Source of the DNA: Bdellovibrionales bacterium
GTDB lineage: Bacteria; Bdellovibrionota; Bdellovibrionia; Bdellovibrionales; Bdellovibrionaceae
Assembly: GCA_027320785.1 (NCBI GenBank)
Contig: DAHVKR010000048.1
Location: forward strand, 1 to 7,860
DNA length: 7,860 nt
Direction: 5' to 3'
In this document: piece by piece, positions 5,084-7,860 of the stretch
Layout of the letters: each line of letters begins with the position of its first letter
Position numbering within the stretch: the first letter of the stretch is position 1
Notes under the pieces: generated by a model
Databases searched by the model: none
The model's input: the letters and a program-made list of their open reading frames with translations, nothing else
What the model was told of the DNA's origin: nothing
Program-made: the position numbers and the translations under genes

Positions 5084-6616
5084 GTGAGCTCATATTCGCA
5101 TAACTCGACATTTTCTGAACCTTGGGGAATTCACTGGTTTCGCCGTGATCTTCGTGTTGCAGGAAATCCAGGACTTCGATTTAATTGGCAAAAAACGAAG
5201 GGTCGAACTCTTGGAATCTTTTGCTTTGACTCTACTTTTTTATCTCGTCCTGATTTTTCCCATAACCGCTTTCAATTTTTTCTTGAAACTCTAGACTCCC
5301 TTAAGAAAGAGCTTCAACAACAAGGCGGAGATCTTCTCGTTGTGGACTCGCTTCCTCTTAAAGCTTTCTCTCAATTACTAGCCCATTTTGATCAAAATCA
5401 AATTCCTCGTCCTCAGTGGATCAGTTGGAATCGTGACTATGAGCCCTTCGCCAAAGAGCGGGATCAAAAGATTTCCGATTTTTTTAGGAAGCAAAATTTA
5501 TCGTTCGAAACATTTCGAGATCATCTCCTTTTTGAGCCCCATGAAGTTTTGAAAACGGATCGGCCTGGTGATTTTTATCAAATCTACTCTCCCTTCGCTC
5601 GAAAATGGCTTCAACAGCTCGCAACTCCCGAAGGACAAAGTCGCCTGAAGTCTCAAGACAAAAATCACTCTTACTACTCAAAACTTAAAAAGAAAAAACT
5701 GGATAAAGGTTTTCAAATTCAATGGAAAACCCTGACCTCGCAGCCTCACTTTCCTTTTCAGGACTCATTGCAATATTTTTTAGATCAAAATAAAAAGCAT
5801 GTAACTATCCCCATTCCTCAAGCAGGATCTCATATCGCATTTCAAAAACTGCAAAGCTTTAAAAACCATCTCGAAAGTTACAGCGAACAGCGTGACTTCC
5901 CCGCTATTGCGGGCACTTCTCAACTTTCCATTTATCTTAAAAACGGAAGCCTCACGTCTGCGCAGATTATTCAAGAACTCAACTTAGGCCGACTCAACTG
6001 GGGCTCACAAAGCCATGCTTTTATTTACTTAAAAGAAATCATCTGGCGCGAATTTTACTATTCGATTCTTTTTCATCGCCCAGATGTGGAGCACAATAGT
6101 TTTCTTTCACAATATTCTCAGTTGAAATGGGAAAATAATAAGTCACATTTTGAAAAATGGAAGCAAGGCGAGACAGGTTTTCCTATTGTGGATGCCGGCA
6201 TGAGGCAACTGCTCACGACAGGTTGGATGCATAATCGAATCCGCATGATTGTAGCTTCTTTTTTAGTCAAAGATCTTTTAATCGATTGGCGCTGGGGCGA
6301 AAATCATTTTATGAAATATCTCTTAGATGGCGATCTCGCCCCCAATAATGGCGGCTGGCAATGGGCCGCCTCCACAGGATGTGATCCTCAACCTTATTTT
6401 CGCATTTTCAATCCTTGGCTTCAAAGCGCGAAGTTTGATCCGCAAGGAGAGTATATTAAAAAATATATTCCCGAATTAAGAGAGATCCCTTCTCGTTTTC
6501 TACACGACCCTGATCTCTTACAGGGGCATTACATCCAGCCTTTGGTAGATCATAAAACTCAAAAAAATAGAGCGATTCTCTTGTTTAAATCGACACCCTC
6601 ACATCCAAAAGTCTAA
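5084..6616 (+). CDS. phrB: Class I cyclobutane pyrimidine dimer photolyase
   Basis: This 510-residue flavoprotein uses blue light to split cyclobutane pyrimidine dimers in DNA. The N-terminal antenna-binding domain starts WGIHWFRRDLRV (14-25). The FAD domain shows GTSQLSIYLKNGSLT (277-291), WREFYYSILFHRPD (321-334), GETGFPIVDAGMRQL (362-376), WMHNRIRM (381-388), LLIDWRWGE (398-406), DGDLAPNNGGWQWAASTG (415-432) and PYFRIFNPW (437-445). By alignment from memory with E. coli PhrB (472 residues), the electron-transfer tryptophans are Trp425, Trp402 and Trp349, and the lesion-contacting ones Trp321 and Trp427. All are present, so an active enzyme rather than a cryptochrome is likely. About 35 extra residues lie in the interdomain linker (195-260) and the ends. 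The GTG start at 5084 is the only usable codon, because an in-frame TAA is at 5072-5074. AAAGGA (5056-5061) is too far for normal spacing. Confidence 0.93.
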   Translation: MSSYSHNSTFSEPWGIHWFRRDLRVAGNPGLRFNWQKTKGRTLGIFCFDSTFLSRPDFSHNRFQFFLETLDSLKKELQQQGGDLLVVDSLPLKAFSQLLAHFDQNQIPRPQWISWNRDYEPFAKERDQKISDFFRKQNLSFETFRDHLLFEPHEVLKTDRPGDFYQIYSPFARKWLQQLATPEGQSRLKSQDKNHSYYSKLKKKKLDKGFQIQWKTLTSQPHFPFQDSLQYFLDQNKKHVTIPIPQAGSHIAFQKLQSFKNHLESYSEQRDFPAIAGTSQLSIYLKNGSLTSAQIIQELNLGRLNWGSQSHAFIYLKEIIWREFYYSILFHRPDVEHNSFLSQYSQLKWENNKSHFEKWKQGETGFPIVDAGMRQLLTTGWMHNRIRMIVASFLVKDLLIDWRWGENHFMKYLLDGDLAPNNGGWQWAASTGCDPQPYFRIFNPWLQSAKFDPQGEYIKKYIPELREIPSRFLHDPDLLQGHYIQPLVDHKTQKNRAILLFKSTPSHPKV

Positions 6617-6620
6617 GTCT

Positions 6621-6647
6621 TTTACTGGAACCCATCTTCTATATTAT
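6621..6647 (+). promoter_or_regulatory. Possible promoter of the L,D-transpeptidase-like gene
   Basis: TTTACT (6621-6626) and TATTAT (6642-6647) match sigma-70 boxes at 4 and 5 of 6 positions, but the spacer is only 15 nt. The surrounding ATATTATTTTTAAATG is AT-rich and lies about 30 nt before the ATG at 6677. This suggests the gene can be transcribed independently of the photolyase. Confidence 0.3.
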
Positions 6648-6676
6648 TTTTAAATGATGTTGTCCGATAATGAGAC

Positions 6677-7342
6677 ATGTCTTTTGCATTTCTCAATAAG
6701 ACTCTCATCTTAATTGTGATTATTTTTTCTGTAGCCTGCGGTCGGGCTCCCCAGCAACAAGCTTCCCCATCAGGTCCCGATCAAAGTCTTACAAATGCCG
6801 AAAAATCACAAATTCTTTCACAGTATGACTACCTCGACCCTCAACATATTGTTCCGACAAAATCTTTAGAAGAAGCCATTCTTTATTATCATAGTCATTT
6901 GTCTGAACTACAAAATCCAAAGGTCCTTTCGATTATTGACTTCAGTCAAAACTCGAAGAACAAGCGCTGGTATTTTATCAACATAACAACAGGAGCTGTA
7001 TGGAACATCCACGTTGCACACGGAAAAGGGTCTGACCCCGATCATGATGGTTTTGCCCAAACTTTTAGTAATCAATCGAACTCAAACGCAAGCTCACTTG
7101 GATTTTATAAAACTGCTGAAACTTACATAGGTGATAATGGCTACTCCCTTCGTCTAGACGGACTCTCCTCGACGAATTCAAACGCACGCGCACGCGCCAT
7201 CGTCGTTCACGGTGCGACATATGTTTATGATCAAAATGTAATTCAGGGACGAAGCTGGGGCTGCCCAGCTGTCTCAAAAGCTCACGCCCAAGAAGTCATC
7301 GACCTCATTAAAGGTGGCAGTCTCATCTACGCGACACGCTAA
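6677..7342 (+). CDS. L,D-transpeptidase-like (YkuD_2 type) catalytic-domain lipoprotein
   Basis: This 221-residue protein has an N-terminal lipoprotein signal (hydrophobic LILIVIIFSVAC, Cys21) followed by a Gln/Ser/Pro-rich linker. The catalytic domain shows VLSIIDFSQNSKNKRWYFI (83-101), HVAHGKGSDPDHDG (112-125), SNSNASSLGFYKT (134-146), VVHGA (176-180) and GRSWGCPAVS (191-200). The HG...SxGCPA pattern is that of the murein L,D-transpeptidase-like YkuD_2 family, with Cys196 as nucleophile and His178 as catalytic partner. Canonical L,D-transpeptidases form 3-3 crosslinks or attach proteins to peptidoglycan; this subgroup's exact reaction is less certain. The lipid anchor places it in the periplasm. 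The ATG at 6677 is fixed by an in-frame TGA at 6671-6673. No strong Shine-Dalgarno is visible. It is probably not functionally tied to the photolyase. Confidence 0.88.
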   Translation: MSFAFLNKTLILIVIIFSVACGRAPQQQASPSGPDQSLTNAEKSQILSQYDYLDPQHIVPTKSLEEAILYYHSHLSELQNPKVLSIIDFSQNSKNKRWYFINITTGAVWNIHVAHGKGSDPDHDGFAQTFSNQSNSNASSLGFYKTAETYIGDNGYSLRLDGLSSTNSNARARAIVVHGATYVYDQNVIQGRSWGCPAVSKAHAQEVIDLIKGGSLIYATR

Positions 7343-7347
7343 TAAAT

Positions 7348-7361
7348 CAGACGGAAGTCTG
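7348..7361 (+). terminator. Weak hairpin after the L,D-transpeptidase-like gene
   Basis: CAGAC (7348-7352) and GTCTG (7357-7361) form a 5-bp stem with a GGAA (GNRA-type) tetraloop, 6 nt after the stop. The tail TCTCTAAATG lacks a T-run, so termination would be inefficient and some read-through to the HPF-like gene is likely. Confidence 0.25.
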
Positions 7362-7441
7362 TCTCTAAATGTCAAAAAACATATGGGAAAAAACACATCC
7401 CTTGACCTTGCATCCTCAGAATTTCGTCCCATATTAGTGAT

Positions 7442-7447
7442 AGGAGG
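7442..7447 (+). promoter_or_regulatory. Strong ribosome binding site deciding the HPF-like start
   Basis: AGGAGG lies 7 nt before ATG 7455, the best Shine-Dalgarno in the window. It rules out the longer frame open from 7314, which would overlap the preceding gene. It also disfavours the internal ATG at 7470. Strong initiation fits a protein needed in stoichiometric amounts with ribosomes. Confidence 0.8.
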
Positions 7448-7454
7448 TTGTTTT

Positions 7455-7826
7455 ATGAAAAGCAGTGAAATGACAATTCAATTTAATGGATTTCACCCCT
7501 CTACCTTTACGCAGGACTATTTAGGAGAGATGATGGATGAACTATACACAGAGTCTCCTCATGGAGCCTCACTCCAGGCGGTCTTCAGTCGGCAAAATCA
7601 TCTCTTCAAAGCTCGAGTGAAAATTAACTCTTCAGGAGGTCATTTTTTTGCAGTGGCATCAGGACGCCATTTAAAAGATGTCACGCATCGAATTACACAT
7701 CAAATTCGCAAGCAACTTGGTAAGTGGAAAAAACAACATCATCGACATCAAACCATTCGACATCTTGAAGAGCTTCCAGAGTCTCTGGCCGAATCCTTCA
7801 AGATGCCCGAACAAAGCTTTGCTTAA
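7455..7826 (+). CDS. Short HPF/RaiA-like ribosome-associated protein
   Basis: This 123-residue basic protein matches the layout of the S30EA/HPF-RaiA family. It has an N-terminal strand (MTIQFNGFHP, from residue 6) and a helix (TFTQDYLGEMMDELYTE). Strands follow at ASLQAVFSRQNHLFKARVKI (38-57) and HFFAVASGRHLKDVTHRI (63-80), then a lysine/histidine-rich helix HQIRKQLGKWKKQHHRH (82-98). Family members bind the decoding region of the 30S subunit and either inhibit translation or dimerise ribosomes during starvation. The long-HPF dimerisation domain is absent; only about 25 residues follow the core, ending EQSFA. Identification rests on fold pattern and the basic C-terminal helix, since the divergence from E. 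coli HPF is large. It stands alone after a 112-nt leader and has a strong ribosome binding site. A TTGACC at 7402 and CATATT at 7430 could be promoter boxes, but their 22-nt spacing is abnormal. Confidence 0.7.
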   Translation: MKSSEMTIQFNGFHPSTFTQDYLGEMMDELYTESPHGASLQAVFSRQNHLFKARVKINSSGGHFFAVASGRHLKDVTHRITHQIRKQLGKWKKQHHRHQTIRHLEELPESLAESFKMPEQSFA

Positions 7827-7860
7827 TATTTAAATACCAATCACTCCGGCCACAGGATAG

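Noticed and set aside
7402..7435. TTGACC ... CATATT (or heat-shock-like CCCTTGAC ... CCCATATT) promoter before the HPF-like gene
   Set aside because: The boxes are suggestive, but the 22-nt spacer does not fit sigma-70 or sigma-32 promoters, so no promoter is called.
7314..7454. N-terminal extension of the HPF-like gene to 7314
   Set aside because: It would overlap the L,D-transpeptidase-like gene by 29 nt and add 47 residues unlike the family, whereas AGGAGG is ideally placed for ATG 7455.
7830..7860. Possible C-terminus (YPVAGVIGI then stop) of a minus-strand gene entering from the right edge
   Set aside because: Only nine codons are visible; too short to separate from chance.

Overview
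The window looks like chromosomal sequence from an AT-rich Gram-negative bacterium. Lipoprotein and Sec signals, a periplasmic Spy/CpxP-like protein and an outer-wall L,D-transpeptidase all imply an outer membrane and periplasm. The mix (twitch-type radical SAM protein, YkuD_2-type L,D-transpeptidase lipoprotein, class I photolyase, HTTM/gamma-carboxylase-like membrane protein, short HPF-like protein) is what I would expect in Bdellovibrionota and related former Deltaproteobacteria. That placement is an inference from gene style, not from a marker gene. No rRNA, tRNA, insertion sequence, phage gene or CRISPR array is visible.

Layout. Positions 1-290 (minus) hold the first ~96 codons of a MarR-family regulator that runs off the left edge. 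It is divergent from an F420-oxidoreductase-like NAD(P)-binding protein at 408-1154 (plus). The regulator's promoter overlaps a TGTATATACAT palindrome, and a second copy lies inside the regulator gene, so the pair looks like an autoregulated redox unit. A 214-bp gap containing a 14-codon mini-ORF leads to a radical SAM enzyme with an N-terminal auxiliary-cluster (twitch-like) region, 1369-2757 (plus). A perfect 11-bp hairpin (2794-2819) separates it from a convergent periplasmic Spy/CpxP-like protein, 2832-3329 (minus).

That protein is divergent from a secreted Met/His-rich protein (3408-3761, plus). The 78-bp region between them contains an 8-15-8 inverted repeat, which suggests shared control, perhaps in metal or envelope stress. 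The Met-rich gene begins a tight plus-strand run: a soluble 152-residue protein (3772-4230), a multi-pass HTTM/vitamin-K-carboxylase-like protein overlapping it (4215-5033), and a class I CPD photolyase (5084-6616). An L,D-transpeptidase-like lipoprotein (6677-7342) and a short HPF/RaiA-like ribosome-binding protein (7455-7826) follow, each probably with its own initiation signals.

Most genes are recognisable families. The parts that deserve attention are the gamma-carboxylase-like pair (which keeps a lysine where the human enzyme has its catalytic base), the radical SAM gene with its odd leader, the two palindromic operator candidates, and a recurring pattern of very short start-stop ORFs placed at gene starts.
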